A model generated the notes under the pieces. The model searched no databases and was not told the DNA's origin. It saw nothing but the letters and a program-made list of their open reading frames with translations. DNA of 64,000 nucleotides, taken from contig NZ_SIXF01000007.1 in assembly GCF_004310665.1 (NCBI RefSeq), positions 124,001 through 188,000 on the forward strand, given 5' to 3'. This DNA comes from Pedobacter kyonggii (lineage in GTDB: Bacteria; Bacteroidota; Bacteroidia; Sphingobacteriales; Sphingobacteriaceae). A program made the translations under genes and the position numbers. Shown here piece by piece: positions 27,903 to 37,123 of the stretch (within the stretch, counting starts at the first letter, position 1; the number at the start of each line of letters is the position of its first letter).

Positions 27903-28799
27903 ATGGAGCATCAAGACAGAAGGTCTTTTATTGGTAATGTAGCGCTGCTAACAGGCAGTTTAATGATTCCCAATCAATTGCTTTTGGCAGCAGAGAAAAA
28001 GAACAATTATAAAGTTGCCGTGATTGATTTAATGATTTTAAAACGGCAGAAAATCAGTGCTTTGCCACTCGCAAAAGAAATCGGTGCTGACGGATTGGAA
28101 ATTGACATGGGCGGCCTGGGTAATCGAGAAACATTTGACAACAAATTAGCCGATCCAAAAATCAGGCAGGAGTATATGGATAAGGCAAAAGAATTAAACC
28201 TTGAAATCTGTTCCTTGGCGATGACCGGATTTTATGCGCAATCATTTGCCAAGCGACCAACTTATCAAAGATTGATCCAGGATTGTTTAGATACTGCTAA
28301 AGCCATGCATATTAAAGTAGTTTTTCTGCCTTTGGGTATTCAAGGTGATTTGGTTAAAAACCCCGAACTGCGCGAACCGATTGTAGAAAGGTTAAAAGTA
28401 GCTGGAAAAATGGCCGCCAAAGCGGGAATTACAATTGGAATTGAAAGTGCTTTAGATGCAAAAGGTGAATTACAATTGTTAAAAGATATTGATTGCAAGC
28501 ATGTTAAAAGTTACTTCAATTTCTCGAATGTTATAAAAAATGGAAGAGATTTACACCAGGAGCTGAGAATTTTAGGCAAAAAGAACATCGTTCAGATCCA
28601 TGCCACCAATGAAGATGGTGTTTGGTTACAGAACGATCCGAGGATCGACCTCAATAAAGTAAAAGAAACACTTGATGATATGGGTTGGAAAGGATGGCTA
28701 GTGATAGAGAGAAGCCGGGATGCCAAACAGCCAACAAATGTAAAATATAATTTCAGCGCCAATACCAGCTACCTGAAATCTGTTTTTCAACCGAAATAG
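27903..28799 (+). CDS. Tat-exported sugar isomerase/epimerase-like TIM barrel protein
   Basis: AP-endonuclease-2/xylose-isomerase-like barrel, 298 residues. The ATG at 27903 is preferred to a GTG overlapping the upstream stop. The N-terminus MEHQDRRSFIGNVALLTGS is a twin-arginine signal, so it is probably exported folded, as is common for this group in Pedobacter. The barrel shows GADGLEIDMGG near 63-73, FLPLGIQGD, GITIGIESALDAKGE and NIVQIHATNEDGVW, in the usual order of metal-ligand strands (E, D, H, E). Candidate reaction is epimerisation or 3-keto-glycoside chemistry; members of this fold have many roles. It follows the esterase by six bases, thus the same operon. Confidence 0.75.
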   Translation: MEHQDRRSFIGNVALLTGSLMIPNQLLLAAEKKNNYKVAVIDLMILKRQKISALPLAKEIGADGLEIDMGGLGNRETFDNKLADPKIRQEYMDKAKELNLEICSLAMTGFYAQSFAKRPTYQRLIQDCLDTAKAMHIKVVFLPLGIQGDLVKNPELREPIVERLKVAGKMAAKAGITIGIESALDAKGELQLLKDIDCKHVKSYFNFSNVIKNGRDLHQELRILGKKNIVQIHATNEDGVWLQNDPRIDLNKVKETLDDMGWKGWLVIERSRDAKQPTNVKYNFSANTSYLKSVFQPK

Positions 28800-28853
28800 T
28801 ATAAATATAATGAAATACTTTTTGAGAAGAATTTATGGTTTTTACACGTTAAC

Positions 28854-28970
28854 GGTTCGTGGAGACACGTACCGTGGCGGTGTATCTACGCCTTGGTTCG
28901 TGTTTCCACGAACCAAACAAATTAAACCATTTTTAATTCTCCCTCCTTGGTCTGTGTCCTCACAGACCAA
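28854..28970. repeat. Palindromic repeats, family R4 (copy b, double)
   Basis: First part: ACGGTTCGTGGAGACACGTACC faces TTGGTTCGTGTTTCCACGAACC in tandem palindromes (28852-28915). Second part: a perfect 10-bp stem TTGGTCTGTG (28947-28956) / CACAGACCAA (28961-28970) with loop TCCT. Reading frame of the next gene is open through it, but it probably precedes the true start. Confidence 0.65.
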
Positions 28971-29010
28971 TCGAGCGAAATATTATCCAACAAATTACCT
29001 GAATTTAAAA

Positions 29011-31512
29011 ATGTGTTCGATAATCTTACTAACACTAAGTTTATTGCACCTAAAAGTAAGCGCAATAGATATTTACGTATCTATAAAAGGCGCTGATACT
29101 AATGTAGGAACCAAGGAAAAGCCCTTTGCCACTTTACATTCTGCTATTAGAAAAGCCCGCGAACTGAGGCGCTTAAACGATAGTTCAGTTAAAAACGGAA
29201 TCCGGATTATTATCGGCAAGGGTTTTTATCAATTGCACGAGCCCGTAGTTCTTCTACCTGAAGATTCAGGCACAAAAGATAGTCCGACGACAATTATTTG
29301 CGCACCTAACGAAAAAGTTATTTTGAGTGGAGGCATTCAGATAAAAAACTGGAAAAAGTTAAATCGAACAATTGTTGGCCTGCCAAAAGAATCTATCGGA
29401 AAAGTTTGGGTTACGGATATCCCGAATTTTGATAGTAGCGACCTACAATTCAGACAGCTATGGGTGAATGGCAATAAGGCCGTTCGCGCAAAAAACTATA
29501 ATGGAGAAGAAATGGGGAGGATTTTATCATGGGATAGCGAAAAACAAACCTGTAAAATTCCACTTCAAAAAAACATCAGTTTAGCCAATATCAAAGGAAT
29601 GGAAATGCTGATCCACCAATGGTGGGCCATTGCAAATCTTCGTGTAAAGTCGGTTAAAATTATAGGTAATGCTGCAGAACTTTCTTTTATGCAGCCCGAA
29701 AGCAGGATCCAATCCGAGCATCCCTGGCCAGCACCATGGATTTCAGACAAAACAGGGAATTCTGCTTTTTATTTAAGCAATGCGATCCAGTTTTTGAATG
29801 AACCTGGAGAATGGTTTGAAGATTTACAGCACCACAAGCTTTATTATTGGCCCAAAGCAGCAGAAAATATGCTAAATACTGAAGTAATTGCTCCAGCTTT
29901 AGAAAACCTGGTTAAAATCGAAGGAACAATTGATCAACCGGTTTCTTATGTAAATTTCAAAGGTATTTCCTTTCAGCACTCCACTTGGTTGAGACCTTCA
30001 AAACAAGGTCATGTTCCTCATCAGGCAGGCATGTATATGCTCGATGCTTATAAACTCGAAAAAGCCGGGACACCAGATAAACCTACGCTAGAAAATCAGG
30101 CCTGGGTTGGTCGTCCGGCTGCTGCAGTTGAAGTGAGTTATGCAAACAATACAACCTTTCAATCTTGCCAGTTCCAACACCTAGCATCAACAGCTTTGGA
30201 TTATAAAAAAGGGACTGCTGAGAACGAAATCAAAGGTAACTTATTTAAGGATATTGGTGGTTCAGCCATTTTAATCGGAACTTTCTCTGATGAAGCGACC
30301 GAAGTGCATTTGCCTTACAATCCCACAGATCAAAGGGAAATTTCGACGAACAATAAAATCGAGAACAACCTGATTACCGATGTAACCAACGAAGACTGGG
30401 GCGCTGTTGGTATAGGCACAGGTTATGTTCGGGGGATTAAAATTCTGCATAACGAAATTAGCGATGTGTCTTATTCGGGCATCAGCATGGGTTGGGGCTG
30501 GACGAAAACACGAAATGCGATGGAAAACAATACCATCAGCGGCAATAAAATCCATCACTACGGAAAACACATGTACGATGTGGCGGGAATTTATACACTA
30601 TCTGCTCAGCCCGGATCATTCATTACCGATAATGTAGTCGATAGCATTTACAAAGCACCATATTCGCACCTGCCTGATCATTGGTTTTATCTTTATACAG
30701 ATGAAGGTTCTTCATACTTCACCATTAAAAACAACTGGACGCCAAGTGAAAAGTATCTTCAAAATGCCAACGGACCAGACAATTTATGGGAAAGCAACGG
30801 ACCAAAAGTTGCCGATCATATCAAGCAAAGTGCGGGTTTAGAAAAGCCTTTTCAATATTTATTGAAAGAGAAAACCAATTATTCAAAAAGAGGTATCAAT
30901 CAGGCTGTAGATCAATCTGTTGTATTCGAATTGGTTTTTAAAACGGGTAATCTGCCAGGTAACAATGCCTTAAAAACTTTTGCTAAAGAAAATAACCTCC
31001 TGCCAGGTTCAATTTATAAATGGGAAAATCGATTGGTCATTTATACTTCAAGTTTAAAAGTAGAGAGTTTGCAGCAAACTTTAAAACGCTTAAATGCGGC
31101 AGAAATTAAATTGTACGACAATCTGTTTTACGACTTCAACAGAGAAAATAATTGTGGCGATAAACCAGTAGCAGAATGGGATAACATCATTTTATCAGCC
31201 AATTTGGTGAAAGATGAAAAACTCCAGAAAGAATATTTGGCCTATCACAAAACACAGTTCGAAAAGTGGCCAGAGATATCGAAAGGATTCTGTAAGGCGG
31301 AATTTCAACGGTTAGCCATCTTTAAAAACGATAGACAGTTAATGCTGATCATCAGTATTCCTAAAGGAAAAAGTTTAGATGAACTGAATCCAAAAACCAC
31401 TGAGAACAACCCAAGAGTTGATGAGTGGAATGCCATCATGAAAAAATACCAGGAAGGAATTGAGGGAACAAAACCCGAAGAAGTTTGGGTTTTCTTTAAA
31501 CCGATAGAATAG
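29011..31512 (+). CDS. GH141-like beta-helix protein fused to an L-rhamnose-mutarotase-like domain
   Basis: Predicted exported glycosidase, 833 residues. The ATG at 29011 begins a signal peptide (MCSIILLTLSLLHLKVSA); the longer frame from 28810 runs through repeat R4b and is rejected. Residues about 25-600 form a right-handed beta-helix: IYVSIKGADTNVGTKEKPFA, IRIIIGKGFYQL, VILSGGIQIKNW, YSGISMGWGWT and AGIYTLSAQPGSF. I associate this with GH141, whose RG-II member acts on fucose. Residues about 630-725 hold a divergent segment, and about 735-833 match the RhaM mutarotase family: EYLAYH keeps the Tyr and His four residues apart seen in the E. coli enzyme, then WPEI and the terminal EEVWVFFKP. 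Fusion suggests the released 6-deoxy sugar is anomerically equilibrated at once; this is inference. Confidence 0.7.
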   Translation: MCSIILLTLSLLHLKVSAIDIYVSIKGADTNVGTKEKPFATLHSAIRKARELRRLNDSSVKNGIRIIIGKGFYQLHEPVVLLPEDSGTKDSPTTIICAPNEKVILSGGIQIKNWKKLNRTIVGLPKESIGKVWVTDIPNFDSSDLQFRQLWVNGNKAVRAKNYNGEEMGRILSWDSEKQTCKIPLQKNISLANIKGMEMLIHQWWAIANLRVKSVKIIGNAAELSFMQPESRIQSEHPWPAPWISDKTGNSAFYLSNAIQFLNEPGEWFEDLQHHKLYYWPKAAENMLNTEVIAPALENLVKIEGTIDQPVSYVNFKGISFQHSTWLRPSKQGHVPHQAGMYMLDAYKLEKAGTPDKPTLENQAWVGRPAAAVEVSYANNTTFQSCQFQHLASTALDYKKGTAENEIKGNLFKDIGGSAILIGTFSDEATEVHLPYNPTDQREISTNNKIENNLITDVTNEDWGAVGIGTGYVRGIKILHNEISDVSYSGISMGWGWTKTRNAMENNTISGNKIHHYGKHMYDVAGIYTLSAQPGSFITDNVVDSIYKAPYSHLPDHWFYLYTDEGSSYFTIKNNWTPSEKYLQNANGPDNLWESNGPKVADHIKQSAGLEKPFQYLLKEKTNYSKRGINQAVDQSVVFELVFKTGNLPGNNALKTFAKENNLLPGSIYKWENRLVIYTSSLKVESLQQTLKRLNAAEIKLYDNLFYDFNRENNCGDKPVAEWDNIILSANLVKDEKLQKEYLAYHKTQFEKWPEISKGFCKAEFQRLAIFKNDRQLMLIISIPKGKSLDELNPKTTENNPRVDEWNAIMKKYQEGIEGTKPEEVWVFFKPIE

Positions 31513-31524
31513 ATAAAAGAAAAT

Positions 31525-31612
31525 CGTCATTGCGAGGAGGCACGACGAAGCAATCTTACAACTATCGCTACCTGTGGGGTGCATTAGGATTGCTTCGTAC
31601 CTCGCAATGACG
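31525..31612. repeat. Palindromic repeat, family R3 (copy c)
   Basis: CGTCATTGCGAGGAGGCACG at left and GATTGCTTCGTACCTCGCAA plus TGACG at right, the most regular R3 copy in the window. It separates the GH141-like gene from the Gfo/Idh gene. Confidence 0.8.
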
Positions 31613-31645
31613 AACTGAAACAATAACGCTTATAAAAATAATATC

Positions 31646-32731
31646 ATGTTAAGATTAGGGATTTTAGGTTTAGGAGAGGGCAGAAGTACCATTTCTGCAT
31701 CATTGGCAAGCAAAAAGTTTAAGCTTATCCAGATTTGCGATGCCAATAAAAAGCTTTGCGAAGAACGGGCTTTAGAATTTGATTTTCAAAACTGGACTAC
31801 GAACTACGAGGATATGTTAACCAGCGACAAAATCGATATGATTGCGATTTACACACCGGATCATCTGCATTTTGAACATATTAAACTGGCACTTGAACAC
31901 GGAAAGCATGTTGTGTGTACCAAACCATTTATCGATGATTTAACTCAAGCCAATGAGCTGTTGGAGTTAGCAAAGAAATCAAGAAAAAAGATTTTCGTAG
32001 GGCAAAGCTCTCGTTTTTTTGAACCCGCCATGCGCCAGAAGAAAGATTTTGATGCAGGTTTAATCGGAGAACTGATCACTATCGAAAGTCATTACCATGC
32101 CGATCATCGCTGGTTTCTAGAAAAAGGTTGGTCGTTAAAACAATCATTCAAATGGCTGTATGGCGGCTTAAGCCACCCTGTTGATTTTATCAGGTGGTAC
32201 ATGCCTGATATTGAAGACGTTATGGGTTATGGCATGTTAAGTAGCAATGGTTTAAAAGCCGGACTGAAAAATCAGGACACCATGCACTTTATCTTTAAAG
32301 CAAAAGATGGAAGAATTGCGAGAGTTAGCGGCGCTTATACTGGCCCAACACAACCCGCAAGCCGTGATAGTGGAATGAGCTGTATCCTGCGTGGAACAGA
32401 AGGTGCAAGCCAGGCCGACTACCATGAACTACGATATTCTGTTACAACCAAAACCGGCGAAGAAAAGATCATCACCTGGGGCGATTCTACTTTAAAGCAC
32501 TATTTCCGTTTCGAAGGACAAAGCCATCACGCGGGGGAATATCAAAACTACCTGGAGTATTTTGCAGATAGCATCAACAATAATTTTACCGCATACCCTG
32601 ATTTAAAAGAAGGCATCGGAACCGTTGCATTATTACAGGCGATGGATCAATCTCTAGAAACAGGTTTGCCAGTAAAAGTTGATGAAATTTTGAAAGCTAA
32701 TCAAATTACAAGGGAATCGATAGGATTGTAA
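31646..32731 (+). CDS. Gfo/Idh/MocA-family oxidoreductase (copy 1)
   Basis: NAD(P)-dependent sugar or inositol-type dehydrogenase, 361 residues, with no signal peptide, so cytoplasmic. The Rossmann N-terminus reads LGILGLGEGRS, a variant of GxGxxG, followed by DMIAIYTPDHLHFEHIKLAL and HVVCTKPF, where the usual EKP is TKP. The C-terminal substrate domain includes GGLSHPVDFIRWYMPD near 173-188, the typical HxxD-bearing helix. The next genes are a sodium/solute symporter and a rhamnosidase, so it may oxidise the imported monosaccharide. An R3 repeat precedes it; a local promoter was not recognised. Confidence 0.85.
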   Translation: MLRLGILGLGEGRSTISASLASKKFKLIQICDANKKLCEERALEFDFQNWTTNYEDMLTSDKIDMIAIYTPDHLHFEHIKLALEHGKHVVCTKPFIDDLTQANELLELAKKSRKKIFVGQSSRFFEPAMRQKKDFDAGLIGELITIESHYHADHRWFLEKGWSLKQSFKWLYGGLSHPVDFIRWYMPDIEDVMGYGMLSSNGLKAGLKNQDTMHFIFKAKDGRIARVSGAYTGPTQPASRDSGMSCILRGTEGASQADYHELRYSVTTKTGEEKIITWGDSTLKHYFRFEGQSHHAGEYQNYLEYFADSINNNFTAYPDLKEGIGTVALLQAMDQSLETGLPVKVDEILKANQITRESIGL

Positions 32732-32737
32732 TTGTTT

Positions 32738-32836
32738 GCCACGGAGACACAGAAAACACGAAACATAATGCGCCATGGTTGTGTCTCCACGAACCACTCG
32801 TGACAAGATCATGAAAATCTGTGTCTATCCGTGTCC
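32738..32836. repeat. Palindromic repeat, family R4 (copy c) plus short tail
   Basis: CCACGGAGACACAGAAAACACG and GGTTGTGTCTCCACGAACCA form imperfect inverted arms, followed by TCTGTGTCTATCCGTGTCC. It occupies most of the 157-base gap before the symporter. Confidence 0.55.
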
Positions 32837-32888
32837 ATCTGTGGCTAAAAACTATCAAATAATACAACCAAACTAACCAAATAAACCA

Positions 32889-34478
32889 ATGGGAAACATT
32901 GTAGAACGATTAACCAATTTAGATTACATCATTGTCATCGCATACCTCGTTATCCTCATAATTATCGGGTATCGCGCTAGTTTCTCTAAAAAGAAGAACA
33001 ATGATGAGACCTTATTTTTGGCCAATAAATCCTTAAACTGGAGCAGCATCGGTTTCAATATGTGGGGTACCAATGTAGGTCCGTCGATGTTATTGGCTTT
33101 TGCAAGTATTGGCTATAGCACCGGCATCGTAGCCGTTAATTTCGATTGGTATGCCTTTATCTTTTTATTCTTGCTGGCTATTGTTTTCGCACCTAAATAC
33201 CTTGCCGCTAAAGTGAGTACCATGCCCGAGTTTATGGGCAACCGTTATGGCGATTCTACACAAAACATCCTCGCCTGGTATGCGCTGGTTAAGATTTTAA
33301 TCTCATGGTTATCGCTCGGTTTATTTGCAGGAGGTTTTTTGGTCCGCCAAATTTTAGGTATACCCATGTGGCAATCGGTTACCGTATTGGTCGCTTTTGC
33401 CGGGCTGTTTACCTTTTTCGGCGGTTTAAAGGCCATTGCCAAAGTAAATGTTTTTCAAATGATTTTATTGATTGCTGTCTCCTTATCGCTCATGCTTTTG
33501 GGACTGAATAAAGTTGGTGGACTTTCTGCTCTATATCAAAAAACACCGCATCATTTCTGGAATTTAATCCAGCCCGCCAGCGATCCAAAATATCCATGGT
33601 ATGCCATTTTATTGGGCTATCCAGTTGCAGCTGTAGCCTTTTTCTGTACCGATCAATCGATGGTTCAATCTGTTCTGGGGGCTAAAAACTTAAAACAAGG
33701 GCAATTGGGCGTGAGTTTTATCGGTTGGTTAAAAATCCTTTCCCTACCATTATTTATTGGAACAGGAATCCTTTGTTACGTACTTTTTCCTGGTTTAAAA
33801 GATCCGAACGAAGCTTATATGACTATGGTAACCAATTTATTCCCGCCCGGCATGAATGGCCTGGTAATCGTTGTGCTGATTGCGGTTTTAGTGGGAACAA
33901 TTGGCTCCTCTTTAAATTCATTGAGTACCGTTTTTACGATGGATATTTATGTAAAGAAAATAAACCCACAGGCGAGTAATAAACAGATTATCCGCATTGG
34001 CCGATGGGCAGTTGTTGCAGGATGTATTTTTGCGGTTATAGTGGTTTTGGCCATCGATAACATTAAAGGATTGAATTTATTTGATGTTTTTCAATCGGTT
34101 TTGGGCTTTATTGCGCCGCCGCTGTCGGTTGTGTTTTTACTTACCGTTTTCTGGAAAAGAACCACAAGGAAAGCCGTGAATTTTACACTTTCAATCGGCT
34201 CAATTTTAAGCTTGAGCGTTGGTGTAACTTATCTCTGGATTTTACCATCGGATAAATACACTTTCTGGCCACATTACCTGATGTTATCGTTTTTCATTTT
34301 CGCAGGATTAATGATCATCGCGATTTTGATTTCTTTACTGGATAGATCACCAAGTATTTACACGGTTAATGAAGAACACCAGGCCAGTATAGAAAAACCA
34401 GCAAGAACAGTTTGGATTTCGTGGATAGCACTTGCAATCGTAATGGTTGCACTTTATATATTTTTTAACGGGCATTAA
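32889..34478 (+). CDS. Sodium/solute symporter, SSS (SGLT) family
   Basis: Inner-membrane monosaccharide importer driven by sodium, 529 residues with about 14 predicted membrane helices. The family signature is visible as YLVILIIIGYRAS, FLANKSLNWSSIGFNMWGTNVG, WYALVKILISWLSLGLFAGG, and AFFCTDQSMVQSVLGAKNLKQ. GTIGSSLNSLSTVFTMDIY near 336-354 is the conserved sodium-site helix region (SSxxS). Placed between a Gfo/Idh oxidoreductase and a rhamnosidase, it probably imports a released sugar such as rhamnose, galacturonate or a derivative. The leader AACTAACCAAATAAACCA resembles the susC leader. Confidence 0.92.
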   Translation: MGNIVERLTNLDYIIVIAYLVILIIIGYRASFSKKKNNDETLFLANKSLNWSSIGFNMWGTNVGPSMLLAFASIGYSTGIVAVNFDWYAFIFLFLLAIVFAPKYLAAKVSTMPEFMGNRYGDSTQNILAWYALVKILISWLSLGLFAGGFLVRQILGIPMWQSVTVLVAFAGLFTFFGGLKAIAKVNVFQMILLIAVSLSLMLLGLNKVGGLSALYQKTPHHFWNLIQPASDPKYPWYAILLGYPVAAVAFFCTDQSMVQSVLGAKNLKQGQLGVSFIGWLKILSLPLFIGTGILCYVLFPGLKDPNEAYMTMVTNLFPPGMNGLVIVVLIAVLVGTIGSSLNSLSTVFTMDIYVKKINPQASNKQIIRIGRWAVVAGCIFAVIVVLAIDNIKGLNLFDVFQSVLGFIAPPLSVVFLLTVFWKRTTRKAVNFTLSIGSILSLSVGVTYLWILPSDKYTFWPHYLMLSFFIFAGLMIIAILISLLDRSPSIYTVNEEHQASIEKPARTVWISWIALAIVMVALYIFFNGH

Positions 34479-34490
34479 AATTAGAAGGAT

Positions 34491-34561
34491 CGTCATTCCC
34501 AACTTGATTGGGAATCGTAAAGCATTTGCCCATTAAGATTCCCGCCTGCGCGGGAATGACG
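34491..34561. repeat. Palindromic repeat, family R2 (copy d)
   Basis: CGTCATTCCCAACTTGATTG to GCCTGCGCGGGAATGACG, nearly the same arms as copy a with a shorter interior. It lies 13 bases after the symporter stop and 14 before the next ATG. Confidence 0.8.
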
Positions 34562-34575
34562 ACTGAATTATAATT

Positions 34576-36741
34576 ATGAAAAACTTAAAAAAACTTATCC
34601 TAATTGCCATTTTTACCTGCTTGGCAGCACAACTTTTCGCGCAAAAGGCAACTTGGATCTGGTACCCTGGCGATTTAGATATTTACATGAGCAATGTAAT
34701 GCAAAACCGAAGAACCGAAAGAGGGGCTTTTTTTCCTGTCTTCTGGAAAATGGATAGTCATTATGTTTTGGTCGATTTTCATAAAGAATTTAATCTTGCT
34801 CAATCTGAAGAGGTTAAGTTGTTTGTAGAAGGTACTTACAACGTTAAAATCGATGGTCAGGCCATTGCCGGTTTTCCGAAAAGCATTCAAATTCCAGCGG
34901 GGAAACACAAATTGAGCTTGAAGGTGTACAACCAGGCACATGTTCCGGCGATTTTTGTTCAGGGTAAAACGGTAGTTTCTGATGAAACCTGGCTCACTAC
35001 TTTCGAGGATAAAGAATGGATCGATGCGAGTGGAAAAACATCTGATAAATCGGGAACTACCTTTGTTTCAGCAGGCTCATGGAACTTAACTGATCCAACT
35101 AAATTGCCATCACAGTTTAAATTGCCTGTTGTTGCACAATCGGCTGTTAAAACAGAAAAAATAAACAATGGTTCAGTTTCTGATTTTGGAAAAGAGACCT
35201 TCGGTTTTATAAAGGTACATGGTTTAAAGGGAAAGGGAAGACTGAGTATTTATTATGGAGAATCGAAAGAAGAGGCCTTATCAACCGATAAATGTGAAAC
35301 CTTAGATTATCTCTACATTGACCGCTATCAGAAAAAAGATTCGATTATGCCACTTTCAAAGGCCTTTAGATATGTAAATTATCAATCTGAAGGTTCGGTA
35401 TCAGCCGATTCTGTTTCCATGTTGTACGAATATGCGCCTGTAACAGAAAGGGGAAGTTTTAAATCTTCGGATGAGGAGCTAAACAAAATTTACGATGTAG
35501 CCAAATATACCTTTCATTTAAATACCCGCGAGTTCTTTATCGATGGCATAAAACGCGATCGCTGGGTGTGGAGTGGCGATGCTTATCAAAGCTATTTGAT
35601 GAACTACTACTCGTTTTTTGACGCACCAACCGTTAAAAGAACTTTATTGGCTCAGCGTGGAAAAGATCCCGTAACAGCGCACATCAATACCATTATGGAT
35701 TATTCTTTCTATTGGTTTTTAGGGATATATGATTATTATAAATTTACCGGCGACCAGAAGTTCGTACAGGATATTTACCCGCGGATGCAGTCGCTAATGA
35801 CTTATATCGATGGAAGAAAGAATAAAAACGGCTTGTTAGAATGGATGCCTGGTGACTGGATTTTTATCGATTGGGCAGATAAACTGAGTAAGGATGGTGA
35901 AGTAAGTTTCGAGCAGTTATTATATGCCAGAAGTTTAGAAACCATGGCTTTATGTGCTAAATTGGCGAATGATACGGAGGGCGCTGTAAAATATGATCAG
36001 CAAGCAAAAGTGCTGAAAGCTAAGATTTTTGAACTTTATTGGAATCAGCAAAAAAGCGCCTTGGTTCACAGCCGGATTGACGATAAACAAACGGATAATG
36101 TAACCCGATATGCCAACATGTTCGGCATTTTCTTCGATTATTTTAGCCCGGAACAAAAGTTAGCCGTTAAAGAAAATGTACTCTTAAACGATAAAGTAGC
36201 CAAAATTACCACACCTTACATGCGTTTTTATGAGCTTGAAGCATTATGTGCCATGGGCGAACAACCTTATGTATTAAAGGAAATGAAAAATTATTGGGGC
36301 GGCATGTTAAAATTGGGTGCAACCTCTTTTTGGGAGGAATATAACCCGGATAAAAAGGGAACCGAACACTTGGCGATGTACGGACGTCCGTTTGGAAAAA
36401 GCCTTTGCCACGCCTGGGGTGCAAGTCCGATTTATTTATTAGGAAAATATTATCTAGGTGTACAACCTACAACACCAGGCTACGAAACCTATACTATCGA
36501 ACCTAATTTGGGTGGCTTAGCCTGGATGGAGGGCAAAGTCCCAACAGCGAATGGTGATATTTCGGTGTATTGCAGCAAACAAGAAATCAAAGTTTCTTCT
36601 CCAACAGGTATAGGTAAACTAAAGGTAAAAAGCAAAACCAGACCAGTTGTAAAAGGGGCTGAAGTGAGAGAAGTATCGAAAGGTTCGTATGAAATTACAA
36701 TTGAAAAAGGCAAGAATTATAGCGTGAAGTATTCGGGGTAA
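34576..36741 (+). CDS. GH78 alpha-L-rhamnosidase, short form (copy 2)
   Basis: Exported rhamnosidase, 721 residues, about 200 shorter than the other two GH78 proteins here. Signal peptide ends LFAQ. It opens with ATWIWYPGDLDIYMSN and a single N-terminal sandwich (YVLVDFHKEFNL), so one of the two leading domains is absent. The catalytic barrel has FIDGIKRDRWVWSGDAYQS (acid region), LEWMPGDWIFIDWAD, and GATSFWEEYNPD (base region), then SPIYLLGKYYLGV and a C-terminal sandwich. The motifs are intact, so it should be active. Probably cleaves L-rhamnose from a distinct pectic linkage. Last gene of the left block; followed by a convergent regulator gene. Confidence 0.88.
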   Translation: MKNLKKLILIAIFTCLAAQLFAQKATWIWYPGDLDIYMSNVMQNRRTERGAFFPVFWKMDSHYVLVDFHKEFNLAQSEEVKLFVEGTYNVKIDGQAIAGFPKSIQIPAGKHKLSLKVYNQAHVPAIFVQGKTVVSDETWLTTFEDKEWIDASGKTSDKSGTTFVSAGSWNLTDPTKLPSQFKLPVVAQSAVKTEKINNGSVSDFGKETFGFIKVHGLKGKGRLSIYYGESKEEALSTDKCETLDYLYIDRYQKKDSIMPLSKAFRYVNYQSEGSVSADSVSMLYEYAPVTERGSFKSSDEELNKIYDVAKYTFHLNTREFFIDGIKRDRWVWSGDAYQSYLMNYYSFFDAPTVKRTLLAQRGKDPVTAHINTIMDYSFYWFLGIYDYYKFTGDQKFVQDIYPRMQSLMTYIDGRKNKNGLLEWMPGDWIFIDWADKLSKDGEVSFEQLLYARSLETMALCAKLANDTEGAVKYDQQAKVLKAKIFELYWNQQKSALVHSRIDDKQTDNVTRYANMFGIFFDYFSPEQKLAVKENVLLNDKVAKITTPYMRFYELEALCAMGEQPYVLKEMKNYWGGMLKLGATSFWEEYNPDKKGTEHLAMYGRPFGKSLCHAWGASPIYLLGKYYLGVQPTTPGYETYTIEPNLGGLAWMEGKVPTANGDISVYCSKQEIKVSSPTGIGKLKVKSKTRPVVKGAEVREVSKGSYEITIEKGKNYSVKYSG

Positions 36742-37123
36742 TAAAAGGACCTAAACCTATCAGGTTTCAAAAACCTGATAGGTTTGAAAAGGCGAATTGA
36801 ATAGCTTGTCGTTTACAAACGATATAAATCGTAAAGTTATTTACGCACTCGTTGGGAAACGAGCGCAAGCAATTAAGCGAAATATCATGATACAGTAGCT
36901 TCGCGTTAGGGATTGTAAGGGTTCAGTACCGATTAAGCATCTGTTTTTATCTAATTACGGTATGCTTGCTTGTTTCACAGGTTTTCATCGGTACCGGAGC
37001 GAAGCGCAGCCCAGAAAAGCCCGACCCTTGCGTAGCTTGGGTAACGCCCAAATCAGTTGGCAATTGCAGTTAGCAGTTATATTAACGATTAGAAAGTCAA
37101 AGCCCCCTTTTAGGGGGTTGGGG
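36742..37123. repeat. Convergent intergenic region made of repeats
   Basis: No gene. AAACCTATCAGGTTT (36753-36767) and AAACCTGATAGGTTT (36771-36785) form a perfect 15-bp stem that could end transcription from both sides. 36830-36870 contains CTCGTTGGGAAACGAG, another small palindrome, and 36900-37075 reads like a further complex repeat with no open frame of merit. At the right, CCCCC/GGGGG (37103-37117) and GGGG/CCCC (37120-37132) form two short hairpins at the end of the minus-strand regulator gene. Confidence 0.6.
36753..36785. terminator. Candidate bidirectional hairpin after GH78 copy 2
   Basis: Perfect 15-bp inverted repeat with a 3-base loop. There is no clear T-tract, so termination is plausible rather than certain; it may equally be a mobile palindrome. 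Confidence 0.4.

Noticed and set aside
28810-29010. 67-residue N-terminal extension of the GH141-like protein
   Set aside because: Encodes R4 repeats; the signal peptide starts at 29011.
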